Program-made: the position numbers and the translations under genes
Notes under the pieces: model-generated
What the model was told of the DNA's origin: nothing
The model's input: only the letters and a program-made list of their open reading frames with translations
The model's database searches: none
NCBI RefSeq assembly: GCF_003173735.1
Contig: NZ_CP029551.1
Coordinates: 2,442,001 to 2,506,000 of the forward strand
Length of the DNA stretch: 64,000 nucleotides
Direction of reading: 5' to 3'
Source: Methylobacterium radiodurans
GTDB taxonomy: Bacteria; Pseudomonadota; Alphaproteobacteria; Rhizobiales; Beijerinckiaceae
Shown: positions 1-8,599 of the stretch, piece by piece
Position numbering within the stretch: the first letter of the stretch is position 1
Layout: each line of letters begins with the position of its first letter

Positions 1-51
1 TGACAGGATCCTGCTGGTTGTGAGCTGCCGCCCCTTGCGGCTCGGCAGTGA

Positions 52-73
52 GATAGTTTAGATATGAACTATC
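52..73. promoter_or_regulatory. Inverted repeat upstream of the acyl-CoA dehydrogenase gene, candidate operator
   Basis: The arms GATAGTT (52-58) and AACTATC (67-73) are perfect 7-base reverse complements separated by 8 bases. The element lies 60 bases before the chosen start of the acyl-CoA dehydrogenase gene and stands out as AT-rich in a GC-rich background. Position and symmetry suit a dimeric regulator, for example a TetR-type fatty-acid repressor, but the regulator is not identified and the assignment is inferred. Confidence 0.35.
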
Positions 74-132
74 GAGCGGTACGGTCCTGCGGATCGTCCA
101 AGCCGCCCAAGAAGCCCATCGGAGGAGAGCAC

Positions 133-1911
133 ATGCCGAGCTATCGCGCCCCGGTCGAGGACACCCTGTTCCTCCTCAACGACGTGCTCGGCTTCCAGAA
201 CCACGCGAATCTCGCGGGCTTTTCCGAAGCCTCGCCGGACGTGGTCGAGGCGGTGCTGGGCGAGGGCGGAAAGCTCGCCGACACGGTGTTCGCGCCGGTC
301 AACCGGGCGGGCGACCTGGAGGGCTGCACCCGCAACCCGGACGGGTCGGTGACGACGCCGAAGGGCTTCAAGGCCGCCTACGACGCCTACGCGCAGGGCG
401 GCTGGATGGGTCTCTCGGTGCCGGAGGCGTATGGCGGCCAGGGCCTGCCCCACACGCTCAACACCGCGATGCAGGAATTCGTCTCGGGCGCGAATCTCGC
501 GCTCGGCATGTATCCGGGCCTGACGCAGGGGGCGATCGCCGCGCTCCTCGTGCACGGCACCGAGGAGCAGAAGCAGACCTACATCCCCAACATGGTGGCG
601 GGCACTTGGACTGGCACCATGAACCTCACCGAGCCGCATTGCGGCACGGATCTGGGCCTCCTCAAGACAAAGGCGGTGCCGAACGGCGACGGCTCCTACA
701 GCCTCACCGGCACCAAGATCTTCATCTCGGCGGGCGAGCACGACCTGTCCGAGAACATCGTCCACCTCGTCATCGCCCGGATCGAGGGCGCGCCCGCCGG
801 CACGAAGGGCATCTCGCTGTTCGTGGTGCCGAAGTTCCTGGTGAACCAGGACGGCAGCCTCGGCGAGCGCAACGGCGTCGCCTGCGGCTCGCTCGAGCAC
901 AAGATGGGCATCCACGGGAACGCCACCTGCGTGATGAACTACGACGGGGCCAAGGGCTGGCTCGTCGGCGAGGCCAATCGCGGTCTCAACGCGATGTTCG
1001 TGATGATGAACGAGGCTCGCCTCGCGGTCGGCGTGCAGGGGCTCGGCCAGTCCGAGGTCGCCTACCAGAACGCTGTGGCCTACGCGAAGGACCGGGTGCA
1101 GGGCCGCGCGCTCACCGGCGCCAAGGTGCCCGAGAAGGCTGCCGACCCGATCATCGTCCACCCCGACGTGCGCCGGACGCTGATGGGCATCCGCGCCTTC
1201 AACGAGGCCGCCCGGGCGCTCGTGCTCTGGACCGCGCTGCAATCCGACATTGTCCACCGCTCCGAGGACGCCAAGCAGCGCCAGGCGGCGGACGACCACA
1301 TGGGCCTGATGACCCCGGTGGTGAAGGGCGTGCTGACCGACCGGGGCTTCGCCAACGCGGTCGAGGCGCAGCAGATGTTCGGCGGGCACGGCTACGTCGA
1401 GGAGTGGGGCATGTCGCAGTTCGTGCGCGACGCCCGCATCGCCATGATCTACGAGGGCGCCAACGGCATCCAGGCCATGGACCTGATCGGCCGCAAGCTG
1501 CCGCGCGACGGCGGCCGGGCGATGATGACCTTCCTCGGCGAGGTCCAGACCTTCATCAAGGACAACAACGAGACGGAGGCGCTGAAGCCCTTCTGCACGC
1601 CGCTTCAGGCGGCGCTCAACGACCTTCAGGGCGCCACCATGTGGTTCATGCAGAACGCGATGGCCAAGCCCGACAATGCCGGCGCGGGCGCGACCGACTA
1701 CATGCACCTCCTCGGCCTCGTGGCGATGGGCTACATGTGGGCGAAGATCGCCAAGGCGGCCGCCGCGAAGCCGGGGGATGCCCGCATGGAGGCCAAGCTC
1801 GTCACCGGCCGCTTCTTCATGGAGCGGATGCTGCCCGAGACGTCCCTGCGCTTCGCGCGGATCAAGGCCGGGTCCGACACGACGATGGCGCTGGCCGCCG
1901 AGGCGTTCTGA
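133..1911 (+). CDS. Acyl-CoA dehydrogenase, long form with C-terminal extension (FadE/DmdC-like)
   Basis: This 592-residue flavoprotein should catalyse the FAD-dependent alpha,beta-dehydrogenation that opens a beta-oxidation round. Visible motifs are the flavin/substrate segment MNLTEPHCGTDLG near residue 163, FGGHGYVEEW near 416 and IYEGANGIQAMDL near 439, whose Glu is the expected catalytic base. The roughly 120 residues after that match the extra C-terminal domain of the 590-600 residue class that includes DmdC. The start at 133 is chosen because GGAGGAG at 121-127 precedes it; the frame is open upstream to an ATG at 64 without a good ribosome site. A thiolase gene follows after 46 bases and a FadJ-type gene lies further on. 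The substrate (fatty acyl-CoA or methylmercaptopropionyl-CoA) cannot be read from sequence. Confidence 0.93.
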   Translation: MPSYRAPVEDTLFLLNDVLGFQNHANLAGFSEASPDVVEAVLGEGGKLADTVFAPVNRAGDLEGCTRNPDGSVTTPKGFKAAYDAYAQGGWMGLSVPEAYGGQGLPHTLNTAMQEFVSGANLALGMYPGLTQGAIAALLVHGTEEQKQTYIPNMVAGTWTGTMNLTEPHCGTDLGLLKTKAVPNGDGSYSLTGTKIFISAGEHDLSENIVHLVIARIEGAPAGTKGISLFVVPKFLVNQDGSLGERNGVACGSLEHKMGIHGNATCVMNYDGAKGWLVGEANRGLNAMFVMMNEARLAVGVQGLGQSEVAYQNAVAYAKDRVQGRALTGAKVPEKAADPIIVHPDVRRTLMGIRAFNEAARALVLWTALQSDIVHRSEDAKQRQAADDHMGLMTPVVKGVLTDRGFANAVEAQQMFGGHGYVEEWGMSQFVRDARIAMIYEGANGIQAMDLIGRKLPRDGGRAMMTFLGEVQTFIKDNNETEALKPFCTPLQAALNDLQGATMWFMQNAMAKPDNAGAGATDYMHLLGLVAMGYMWAKIAKAAAAKPGDARMEAKLVTGRFFMERMLPETSLRFARIKAGSDTTMALAAEAF

Positions 1912-1957
1912 TCCGCTCCGCGAGAGCCGCGGCAACGAGACACGAGGAAGCGCTGAG

Positions 1958-3166
1958 ATGCCCGAGGCCTACATCTTCGACCACGTCCGTACGCCCCGCG
2001 GGCGCGGCAAGCCGGACGGCGCGCTGCACGAGGTGACGGCGCTCCGCCTCGCCGAGACGGCGCTCCGCGCGCTGAAGGAGCGCAACGACCTCGACACGCG
2101 CCGCGTCGACGACGTGGTGCTGGGCTGCGTCGATCCGGTCGGCGAGGCCGGCGGCGACATCGCGCGCGCGGCCGCCTTGGTGGCCGATTACGGCACCCAC
2201 GTGCCGGGCGTGCAGATCAACCGCTTCTGCGCCTCGGGCCTCGACGCAGTGAACTTCGCCGCCGCCCAGGTGATGGCCGGCCAGCACGACATGACGGTCG
2301 GCGGCGGCGTCGAGTCGATGAGCCGCGTCGGGCTCGGCGCCTCCGGCGGCGCCTGGCCGGTCGATCCGGCGATCGCCGTGAAGTCCTACTTCATGCCCCA
2401 GGGCGTCTCGGCCGACCTCATTGCCACGAAGTACGGCTTCACCCGCACCGATTGCGACGCCTACGCGGTCGAGTCGCAGAAGCGCTCGGCCAAGTCCTGG
2501 GAGGAGGGGCTGTTCCGCAACTCCGTTGTGCCGGTGCGCGACGTCAACGGCATCACGCTGCTGGACCGCGACGAGCACATGCGGCCGGGCACCGACATGC
2601 AGTCGCTGGCGTCGCTCAAGGCATCCTTCGTGCAGATGGGCCAGATGGGCGGCTTCGACGCGGTGGCGACCGATGCCCATCCGGACGTCGAGGCGGTGGA
2701 CCATGTCCACCACGCGGGCAACTCGTCGGGCATCGTGGACGGCGCCGCGGCCGTGCTGATCGGCTCGCGCGAGGCCGGCGACGCGGCGGGCCTGCGCCCC
2801 CGCGCGCGCATCCGGGCCTTCGCCAATATCGGCTCCGACCCCGCCCTGATGCTGACCGGCCCCGTGGACGTGACCCGCAAGGTGCTGGCCAAGGCCGGCA
2901 TGGGCCTGGAGGACATCGACCTGTTCGAGATCAACGAGGCCTTCGCCTCGGTGGTGCTGCGCTTCCAGCAGGCCTTCGACCTCGACCCGGCCAAGGTCAA
3001 CGTCAACGGCGGCGCCATCGCGCTTGGCCACCCGCTCGGCGCCACCGGCGCGATGATCCTGGGCACGGTGCTGGACGAGCTGGAGCGCACCGGCAAGGAG
3101 CGGGCGCTGGTCACGCTCTGCATCGGCGCCGGAATGGGCACCGCCACCATCATCGAGCGGGTCTGA
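1958..3166 (+). CDS. Acetyl-CoA C-acyltransferase (thiolase)
   Basis: A 402-residue thiolase that cleaves 3-ketoacyl-CoA to acetyl-CoA and a shortened acyl-CoA, the last beta-oxidation step, or runs in the condensing direction. The nucleophilic Cys91 lies in NRFCASGLDAVN, His358 in GHPLGATGA and Cys388 in CIGAGMG, so all three catalytic positions are present. Length is normal for the family. The ATG at 1958 follows GAGGAAG, while the same frame stays open far upstream through the dehydrogenase gene. It is probably cotranscribed with the acyl-CoA dehydrogenase (46-base gap). FadA- and FadI-type roles cannot be separated here, so no symbol is given. Confidence 0.94.
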   Translation: MPEAYIFDHVRTPRGRGKPDGALHEVTALRLAETALRALKERNDLDTRRVDDVVLGCVDPVGEAGGDIARAAALVADYGTHVPGVQINRFCASGLDAVNFAAAQVMAGQHDMTVGGGVESMSRVGLGASGGAWPVDPAIAVKSYFMPQGVSADLIATKYGFTRTDCDAYAVESQKRSAKSWEEGLFRNSVVPVRDVNGITLLDRDEHMRPGTDMQSLASLKASFVQMGQMGGFDAVATDAHPDVEAVDHVHHAGNSSGIVDGAAAVLIGSREAGDAAGLRPRARIRAFANIGSDPALMLTGPVDVTRKVLAKAGMGLEDIDLFEINEAFASVVLRFQQAFDLDPAKVNVNGGAIALGHPLGATGAMILGTVLDELERTGKERALVTLCIGAGMGTATIIERV

Positions 3167-3185
3167 CGCGCGGGCTGACGTTCGC

Positions 3186-3210
3186 GGGAGCGGCCGGGCC
3201 GGCCGCTCCC
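3186..3210 (+). terminator. GC-rich hairpin after the thiolase gene
   Basis: GGGAGCGGCC (3186-3195) and GGCCGCTCCC (3201-3210) form a perfect 10-base stem with a 5-base loop, 20 bases after the thiolase stop. No run of T follows, so intrinsic termination would be weak; it may instead stabilise the transcript end. Confidence 0.4.
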
Positions 3211-3288
3211 CTCGCGTGCCAAACGCTGCTAGAGGCCGACCCGACCGCCGCGAGGCGGAACCGAAGCCTCATGGGAGAAACGCTTCAG

Positions 3289-3801
3289 ATGACGCGCCTC
3301 ATCGCCACCCTCTGCCTGACGACCGCCCTCGCGCTGCCGCTCGGCTCCCACGCCGACGAGGCCGCCGACAAGGTCGCGGAGGCCAAGACCCTCGTCTCGA
3401 AGACCCTGATCAAGAACCTGCAGACCGGCTTCGGCGCGGCCCTGGAGAAGACCGTGGCGACGATGCCCGACCAGAAGGCCGACGCGGTGCGCAAGGAGCT
3501 CAACGCCGAGTTCGACCGCCAGCGCGAGGTGATGGTCGAGGGCCTCTCGAAGGAATACGCCGGCAAGTTCAGCCTCGCCGAGCTGAAGCACCTCAACGAG
3601 ATCTACGACGACAAGACCTACCAGAAGTTCCAGGGCATGAACGCCGACCCGTCCTCCAGCGTGACGGCGATCTCGCAGGGCTCGGTGACCAAGCTCCTCA
3701 ACATGCTGGCGGTGGCCTCCGCCGGCGGCGAGGGCCCGCAGCCCGGAAGCCCGCCCGCCGCGGCGCCCGCGCCGGCGCCGGCCCCCGCGCCGGCCAAGTA
3801 G
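3289..3801 (+). CDS. Exported DUF2059-like protein
   Basis: A 170-residue protein of unknown function. The first 22 or so residues form a signal peptide (MTRLIATLCLTTALALPLG) ending near SHADEA, so the product is probably periplasmic. The middle is helical, and the segment around KEYAGKFSLAELKHLNEIYD resembles the DUF2059 signature. The tail is a low-complexity Ala/Pro stretch. The start at 3289 is preferred because GGGAGAAA (3273-3280) sits at ribosome-site distance; an in-frame ATG at 3271 is possible. It lies between two beta-oxidation genes, but nothing in it suggests a role in lipid metabolism. Confidence 0.75.
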   Translation: MTRLIATLCLTTALALPLGSHADEAADKVAEAKTLVSKTLIKNLQTGFGAALEKTVATMPDQKADAVRKELNAEFDRQREVMVEGLSKEYAGKFSLAELKHLNEIYDDKTYQKFQGMNADPSSSVTAISQGSVTKLLNMLAVASAGGEGPQPGSPPAAAPAPAPAPAPAK

Positions 3802-3828
3802 ACCGTGGGGAGCCGGCGGGTGCGGATC

Positions 3829-4611
3829 TCAGGCGACCAGGGCGACGGCCTGGACGAGGGGGAAGCCCGCCACCGCCGGCAGGCCCTCGAGGAGGGGCTT
3901 GGCGAAATGATAGCCCTGGAACAGGTCGACGCCGAGCCCGCGCAGGGTCTCGCACTCCGCCGCGGTCTCGATACCCTCGGCCAGCACGGTGACGCCGAGC
4001 GACCGCGCGATCGCGATCAGGCCCGCGACGATGGCCTGCCTGCCCTCATCCGCGTCGATGCCGCGCAGGAGATCCATGTCGATCTTGATCAGGTCGGTCC
4101 GGAAGTTCGCGAGCAGGGAGAGGCCCGCGAAGCCCGCACCGAAATCGTCGAGCGCGGTGAGGAAGCCCTGGCGGCGATAGGCGGCCACGATGTTCTTCAC
4201 GTGCGCGGTGTCGCGGAACCGCTCGTTCTCGGTGAACTCGAACATGATGCGCTCGTGCGCGAAGCCGACGCGCCGGGCCGCCTCCAGCGAGGCGCGGATG
4301 CAGGCGTTCGGCTCGTAGACCGCGTTCGGCATGAAGTTGATGGACAGGCGTTCGCTGCCGCCCGGCGGAAACAGGCGGCCGGCGAGTTCGATCGCCTTCA
4401 CCCGCGCCGCCTGGTCGAAGCGGTAGCGGGTCTCGTCGGTCACGCGGTCGAGGATGGTGCCGGCGCCCTGGCCCTCGGGTCCGCGCACCAGCGCCTCGTA
4501 GCCCCAGATCGTGCTGGTCCGGAAGTCGACGATCGGCTGGAACGCCATGGTGAAGGCGAAGTCGAGCTCCGCGCCGTCCCGGCAGGCACGGCAGGCATGG
4601 GCAGTCTTCAT
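3829..4611 (-). CDS. EAL-domain cyclic-di-GMP phosphodiesterase, stand-alone
   Basis: A 260-residue protein made almost entirely of an EAL domain, which hydrolyses c-di-GMP to pGpG. Catalytic landmarks are present: EALVRG at 39-44, the Asn of INFMPN, the Glu of FEFTENE, DDFGAG at 155-160, Lys176 in LIKIDMD, AEGIE at 211-215 and FQGYHF. The full set suggests an active enzyme. The N-terminus carries a Cys pair, CRAC (7-10), before the domain; no sensor or membrane segment is seen. The ATG at 4611 is chosen over an upstream start because the family-like sequence begins there. It is transcribed away from the FadJ-type gene and interrupts the beta-oxidation genes. Confidence 0.9.
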   Translation of the reverse strand: MKTAHACRACRDGAELDFAFTMAFQPIVDFRTSTIWGYEALVRGPEGQGAGTILDRVTDETRYRFDQAARVKAIELAGRLFPPGGSERLSINFMPNAVYEPNACIRASLEAARRVGFAHERIMFEFTENERFRDTAHVKNIVAAYRRQGFLTALDDFGAGFAGLSLLANFRTDLIKIDMDLLRGIDADEGRQAIVAGLIAIARSLGVTVLAEGIETAAECETLRGLGVDLFQGYHFAKPLLEGLPAVAGFPLVQAVALVA

Positions 4612-4709
4612 AGCACCTGTACTTCTGTCGTGCCCCCGGGCGAGACCATGACCGCGCAACCTCACCGAAGCCTTAAGACCCGCCCCTCCCATAGACGCGA
4701 GGACGTGAG

Positions 4710-6911
4710 ATGAACCTGACGAATTTCCGCTTCGAGACCGACGCCGACGGCGTCGCCCTCGCCACCTGGGACATGCCGGGCCGCTCGATGAACGTCATCA
4801 CCGAGGCGGTGATGGACGAGCTCCAGCAGATCGTCGAGACGGTCGCGGGCGATGCGGCGATCAAGGGCTGCGTGATCACCTCCGGCAAGGACAACTTCTC
4901 CGGCGGTGCCGACCTCACCATGCTGCAGGGCCTCGGCCGCGCCTACGAGGAGCTGAAGGCGACCGCCGGCGAGGAAGCCGCCATGGTCCGCCTCTTCGAG
5001 GAATCGCGCCGCCTCTCTCTGCTGTTCCGGCGGCTCGAAACCTGCGGCAAGCCCTTCGCGGCGGCGATCAGCGGCATCTGTCTGGGCGGGGCCTTCGAGC
5101 TGGCGCTGGCCTGCCACCACCGGGTCGCCTCGGACGATCCGAAGACGCGCGTCGGCCTGCCGGAGATCAAGGTCGGTCTGTTCCCGGGCGGCGGCGGCAC
5201 GCAGCGCGTCGCGCGCCTGATGCAGACGGGCGACGCCCTGCAGATGCTGTTCAAGGGTGAGCAGATCCGCCCGCAGATGGCCAAGGGCATGGGGCTCGTC
5301 CACGCGGTGGCGCCCAAGGACGACATCGTCGCCCAGGCCAGGGCCTGGATCCTCAGCGGGGGATCGGCGGTCGCGCCCTGGGACGTGCCGAAGTTCAAGG
5401 CGCCATCCGGCAAGGTCTACTCGCCGGCCGGCATGATGATCTGGCCGCCCGCCAACGCGATCTACCGCCGCGAGACGCACGACAACTACCCGGCCGCCAA
5501 GGCGATCCTGGCCTCCGTCTATGAGGGCCTGCAGCTGCCTATGGATCTCGCCCTCAAGGTCGAGAGCCGCTACTTCGCGATGATCCTGCGCACCACCGAG
5601 GCGCAGGCGATGATCCGCACCCTGTTCATCTCGATGGGCGAGCTGAACAAGGGCGCGCGCCGGCCCAAGGACGTTCCCCCCACCACCCTCAAGCGGATCG
5701 GCGTGGTCGGCGCCGGCTTCATGGGCGCCGGCGTCGCCTACGTCACGGCCAATGCCGGGCTCGACGTGGTGCTGATCGACCAGTCGATCGAGGCGGCCGA
5801 GAAGGGCAAGGCCTACGCCCACAAGCTCGTCACCGACCAGATCAATAAGGGCCGCGCCAAGACAGCCGATCGCGAGGCGCTGCTCGCCCGCATCCAGACC
5901 TCCGCCGACTACGCCGACCTGAAGGATTGCGAACTTGTCATCGAGGCGGTGTTCGAGGACCCGAAGGTGAAGGCCGAGGTGATCGGCCGCGTCGAGGCCG
6001 CGATCGGCCCCGACGCGATCTTCGCCTCCAATACCTCGACACTGCCGATCAGCGGCCTCGCCGAGGCATCGCGGCGGCCCGAGCAGTTCGTGGGCATCCA
6101 CTTCTTCTCGCCCGTCGAGAAGATGATGCTGGTCGAGATCATCCGCGGCCGCGCCACGGGCGACCGGGCGGTGGCGACCGCGCTCGACTACGTCCGCGCG
6201 GTCAGGAAGACGCCGATCGTGGTCAACGATTCCCGCGGCTTCTTCGCCAATCGCTGCGTCACGGCCTACCTGCTCGAAGGCCACAAGATGCTGCTGGAGG
6301 GCGTGCCGCCCGCGATGATCGAGAGCGCGGGCCGTCAGGCCGGCATGCCGGTGGGCCCGCTCTCGCTCAACGACGAGGTGGCGCTCGATCTCGGCCTGAA
6401 GATCGCCAAGGCCACGGAAGCCCAGCTCGGTCCGGACGCGGTCGATCCGGGCCAGAAGCAGCTTCTCGTCGAGCTGGTGGAGAACCAGGGCCGGCTCGGG
6501 CGCAAGAACCGCAAGGGCTTCTACGACTATCCGGAGGGTGCCCCGAAACGCCTCTGGCCGGGCCTGAAGGAACTCCAGCCGACCCATCTCGATCCCGACG
6601 CGGTCGATTTCACCGAGCTGAAGCACCGCCTGCTCGTGGTCCAGGCCCTTGAGGCCGCCCGAACGGTCGGCGAGGGCGTGGTGGTCGATCCCCGCGAGGC
6701 CGATGTCGGCTCGATCCTCGGCTTCGGCTTCGCGCCGTTCACCGGGGGCGCGCTCTCCTACATCGACTTCATGGGCGCACGGGCCTTCGTGGACCTCGCG
6801 CAATCCCTGGAGGCGAAGCACGGCGCCCGCTTCAGCGTGCCGGAGAACGTCCTGGCGATGGCCCGGGACGGCGGCACCTTCTACGGCTCGGCGGAGAAGC
6901 AGGCGGCCTGA
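4710..6911 (+). CDS. fadJ: Fused enoyl-CoA hydratase / 3-hydroxyacyl-CoA dehydrogenase (FadJ/FadB type)
   Basis: A 733-residue bifunctional enzyme for the middle two steps of beta-oxidation. The N-terminal crotonase domain (about 1-200) contains GICLGGAFELALAC for the oxyanion hole and LPEIKVGLFPGGGGTQR. The NAD-binding dehydrogenase domain starts near 328 with GVVGAGFMGAG and has the catalytic His in GIHFFSPVEKM near 463. Further 3-hydroxyacyl-CoA dehydrogenase C-terminal repeats fill the rest, including NRCVTAYLLEG and RKGFYDYP. Length matches the 700-730 residue family. The start ATG lies 98 bases from the divergent EAL gene, so the two may share a promoter region. FadJ and FadB alpha subunits are hard to separate without a phylogeny. 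Confidence 0.94.
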   Translation: MNLTNFRFETDADGVALATWDMPGRSMNVITEAVMDELQQIVETVAGDAAIKGCVITSGKDNFSGGADLTMLQGLGRAYEELKATAGEEAAMVRLFEESRRLSLLFRRLETCGKPFAAAISGICLGGAFELALACHHRVASDDPKTRVGLPEIKVGLFPGGGGTQRVARLMQTGDALQMLFKGEQIRPQMAKGMGLVHAVAPKDDIVAQARAWILSGGSAVAPWDVPKFKAPSGKVYSPAGMMIWPPANAIYRRETHDNYPAAKAILASVYEGLQLPMDLALKVESRYFAMILRTTEAQAMIRTLFISMGELNKGARRPKDVPPTTLKRIGVVGAGFMGAGVAYVTANAGLDVVLIDQSIEAAEKGKAYAHKLVTDQINKGRAKTADREALLARIQTSADYADLKDCELVIEAVFEDPKVKAEVIGRVEAAIGPDAIFASNTSTLPISGLAEASRRPEQFVGIHFFSPVEKMMLVEIIRGRATGDRAVATALDYVRAVRKTPIVVNDSRGFFANRCVTAYLLEGHKMLLEGVPPAMIESAGRQAGMPVGPLSLNDEVALDLGLKIAKATEAQLGPDAVDPGQKQLLVELVENQGRLGRKNRKGFYDYPEGAPKRLWPGLKELQPTHLDPDAVDFTELKHRLLVVQALEAARTVGEGVVVDPREADVGSILGFGFAPFTGGALSYIDFMGARAFVDLAQSLEAKHGARFSVPENVLAMARDGGTFYGSAEKQAA

Positions 6912-6971
6912 GGGCGCTCCCGTTGCCCAGGCGCCCGTGCCCGGGTGCGTTGGTCGGCTCATCTTGCGAGC

Positions 6972-7196
6972 ATGACGAACGCCCCGGGCATCCTGACCGA
7001 AGCCGCTCCATCCTTTCTCGACCGCGCCCGGCTGCGGGCCGATCGGCAGGCACGAGATGGCACGCGCGTTCCGGCCGGCGCGGCCGGAACCGTGGTCGCG
7101 ATCTTAGGTGACGGACGGGCCTGCATCGTGGAATTCACGCATCCGGTGCAGGCGGTGCTGACGGTGCGGGCTGAGGATTTGACGGCTCTCCGGTAG
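6972..7196 (+). CDS. Small DUF4926-like protein
   Basis: A 74-residue protein. The segment RVPAGAAGTVVAILGDGRACIVEF resembles the short beta-rich DUF4926 fold, in which a G-T-V-V core is followed by an E-F strand. The ATG at 6972 is used; an upstream in-frame ATG at 6945 is possible. The stop lies 6 bases before the next gene, so translation is probably coupled. Families like this are often paired with small partners in toxin/immunity-like modules, but no activity is established for this gene. Confidence 0.65.
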   Translation: MTNAPGILTEAAPSFLDRARLRADRQARDGTRVPAGAAGTVVAILGDGRACIVEFTHPVQAVLTVRAEDLTALR

Positions 7197-7202
7197 ACGC
7201 CG

Positions 7203-7544
7203 GTGTTCTCCGATGGGGAGCGGCGCCGGGCTTACGTTCCCCTCGCCAAGGTCACGCGCTATCTCCCCTGCCTCGATAACGGTCCGGAAGCCGCCGCGAA
7301 GGCTGCGTTCTTCGTCCGCTTCGGATTCGATCCTCGTCGGCCGGAGGACTTGATCGTTGCCCTTCAGCGGCCTGCGACCGAGAATTCGATTCGCGAGATC
7401 TGGTCTGACGAATGGGGTCTCCACTTCGAAGTGGAGGGACCTCTACTCACGCCCGATGGTCGGGCTCCGAAGACCCGTACGAGCTGGATGCAGGCTCATG
7501 AACGCATGAGCCCGCCGCGGCTGATCACAGCCTTCCCGATCTGA
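7203..7544 (+). CDS. DUF6883-like protein
   Basis: A 113-residue protein starting at a GTG 6 bases after the previous stop. The pattern AYVPLAKVTRYLPCL, then AAFFVRFGFD, GLHFEVEGPLLTPDGR and a final PRLITAFPI matches what I recall of DUF6883, small proteins often found with DUF4926 partners. No signal peptide or membrane segment is present. The biochemical role is unknown. It is convergent with the exonuclease gene, with a 9-base gap. Confidence 0.65.
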   Translation: MFSDGERRRAYVPLAKVTRYLPCLDNGPEAAAKAAFFVRFGFDPRRPEDLIVALQRPATENSIREIWSDEWGLHFEVEGPLLTPDGRAPKTRTSWMQAHERMSPPRLITAFPI

Positions 7545-7553
7545 GCCTGCGCC

Positions 7554-8414
7554 CTAAGGCGCCGTTGCGAGCAACCCCAACACCCGCACCAGATCGACCG
7601 CGTTGTCCGAGAGCAGGTCGGTCACATCGCCCACCGCGAGCGCCTTGACGTGGCGGCAGCGCATCCCGTGGCGGCCCGCCATGCAGGTGCAGCGCAGGCT
7701 CGGAGCGCCGGCGCGCTCGTCCAGCGTGACCTCGTAGCGGTTGCCGGTGCTGCCCCGGACGGTGAAACGCGGTGTGGCAGGGGAGGCGGGTGGGCGGAAC
7801 GTCCGCAGCGCCCGTTCGGCGATCGCCCCGCGGGCGGGCCGCGGCGGCGGGGGCGGACTGCCGTCGATCCGGGTGAGCGGCAGGGCGATGGCTTGGGCGA
7901 GACCCGCGACGTCCCCCGTCTCCGTCTCGCGCATCGCCGCGAGCGCGATCTCGGCGCAGGCATAGGCGTCGTCGCCCGCGTCGTGGTGGCTGAACCGGAT
8001 GCCAAGCCGCCCGGCGACTTTGGCGAGCCCACAGCCGGCCGGATCCGGGAAGACCCGCCGGGCCACCTGCACGGTGCACAGATAGGCGAGCGGCGGCGCG
8101 GCCTGCCCGCATGCATGGAGCGAGGCCCGCAGCACGCCGATGTCGAAGCTGGCGTTGTGGGCCAGGATCGTGCCGGTCGCGAGGTCGGGCATGAACTCCG
8201 CCATCACCGCCGCGAAGCTAGGCCGGTCGCGCACGTCAGCCGGCAGGATGCCGTGGACCCGGATGTTGCCCGGCGCGAAGCGCAGCTCAGGCGGCCGGAT
8301 CAGCCGCGATTCCCGTCGCACCACGCGGCCCCCCTCGATCCAGGCGAGGCCGACCGCGCAGGCGCTGTCGCGCCGCTCGTTGGCCGTCTCGAAATCGATC
8401 GCGATCGTGGTCAT
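7554..8414 (-). CDS. DEDDh exonuclease (DnaQ/PolC epsilon fold) fused to a SWIM zinc finger
   Basis: A 286-residue protein with two parts. Residues 1-165 are a 3'-5' exonuclease domain: D7 and E9 in DFET, D91 in HNASFD, and H144 with D149 in HHDAGDD, so all DEDDh metal ligands are present. A Pro-rich linker (185-195) leads to a C-terminal SWIM-type zinc finger with the pattern CxCx8CxH at C242, C244, C253 and H255 (CTCMAGRHGMRCRH). SWIM fingers bind nucleic acid or protein. The combination suggests nucleic-acid processing or repair rather than replication proofreading. The start is supported by the typical family opening MTTIAIDFET. It is convergent with the DUF6883-like gene. Confidence 0.85.
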   Translation of the reverse strand: MTTIAIDFETANERRDSACAVGLAWIEGGRVVRRESRLIRPPELRFAPGNIRVHGILPADVRDRPSFAAVMAEFMPDLATGTILAHNASFDIGVLRASLHACGQAAPPLAYLCTVQVARRVFPDPAGCGLAKVAGRLGIRFSHHDAGDDAYACAEIALAAMRETETGDVAGLAQAIALPLTRIDGSPPPPPRPARGAIAERALRTFRPPASPATPRFTVRGSTGNRYEVTLDERAGAPSLRCTCMAGRHGMRCRHVKALAVGDVTDLLSDNAVDLVRVLGLLATAP

Positions 8415-8599
8415 CGGAGGATCATAGCGGGGTTTCGGGCTCTCCCGCAGGATCCCGGCCGAAATGGGGTCAGGCCGCCGGTTCTGTCAGCCCGCAGATG
8501 CGCCATGCGCCGTGCCCCCCGTGCGCTGCCGGCGGAACATGGTATGCGCCCGGCCAATCCACAGGTCCCGCCCCCAGATCCCGGAAGCCCGTCCCGCCC

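Noticed and set aside
58..1935. Long reverse-strand open frame antisense to the acyl-CoA dehydrogenase gene
   Set aside because: It mirrors the high-GC codon pattern of the real gene; its His/Arg/Leu/Ala-rich translation shows no family motif or ribosome site.
3720..3801. Ala/Pro repeats at the end of the DUF2059-like gene considered as a nucleotide repeat element
   Set aside because: They are an in-frame low-complexity protein tail, not a separate repeat.
4662..6962. 766-codon reverse-strand open frame opposite the fadJ-type gene
   Set aside because: It is antisense to a gene with complete catalytic motifs, and the translation is low complexity.
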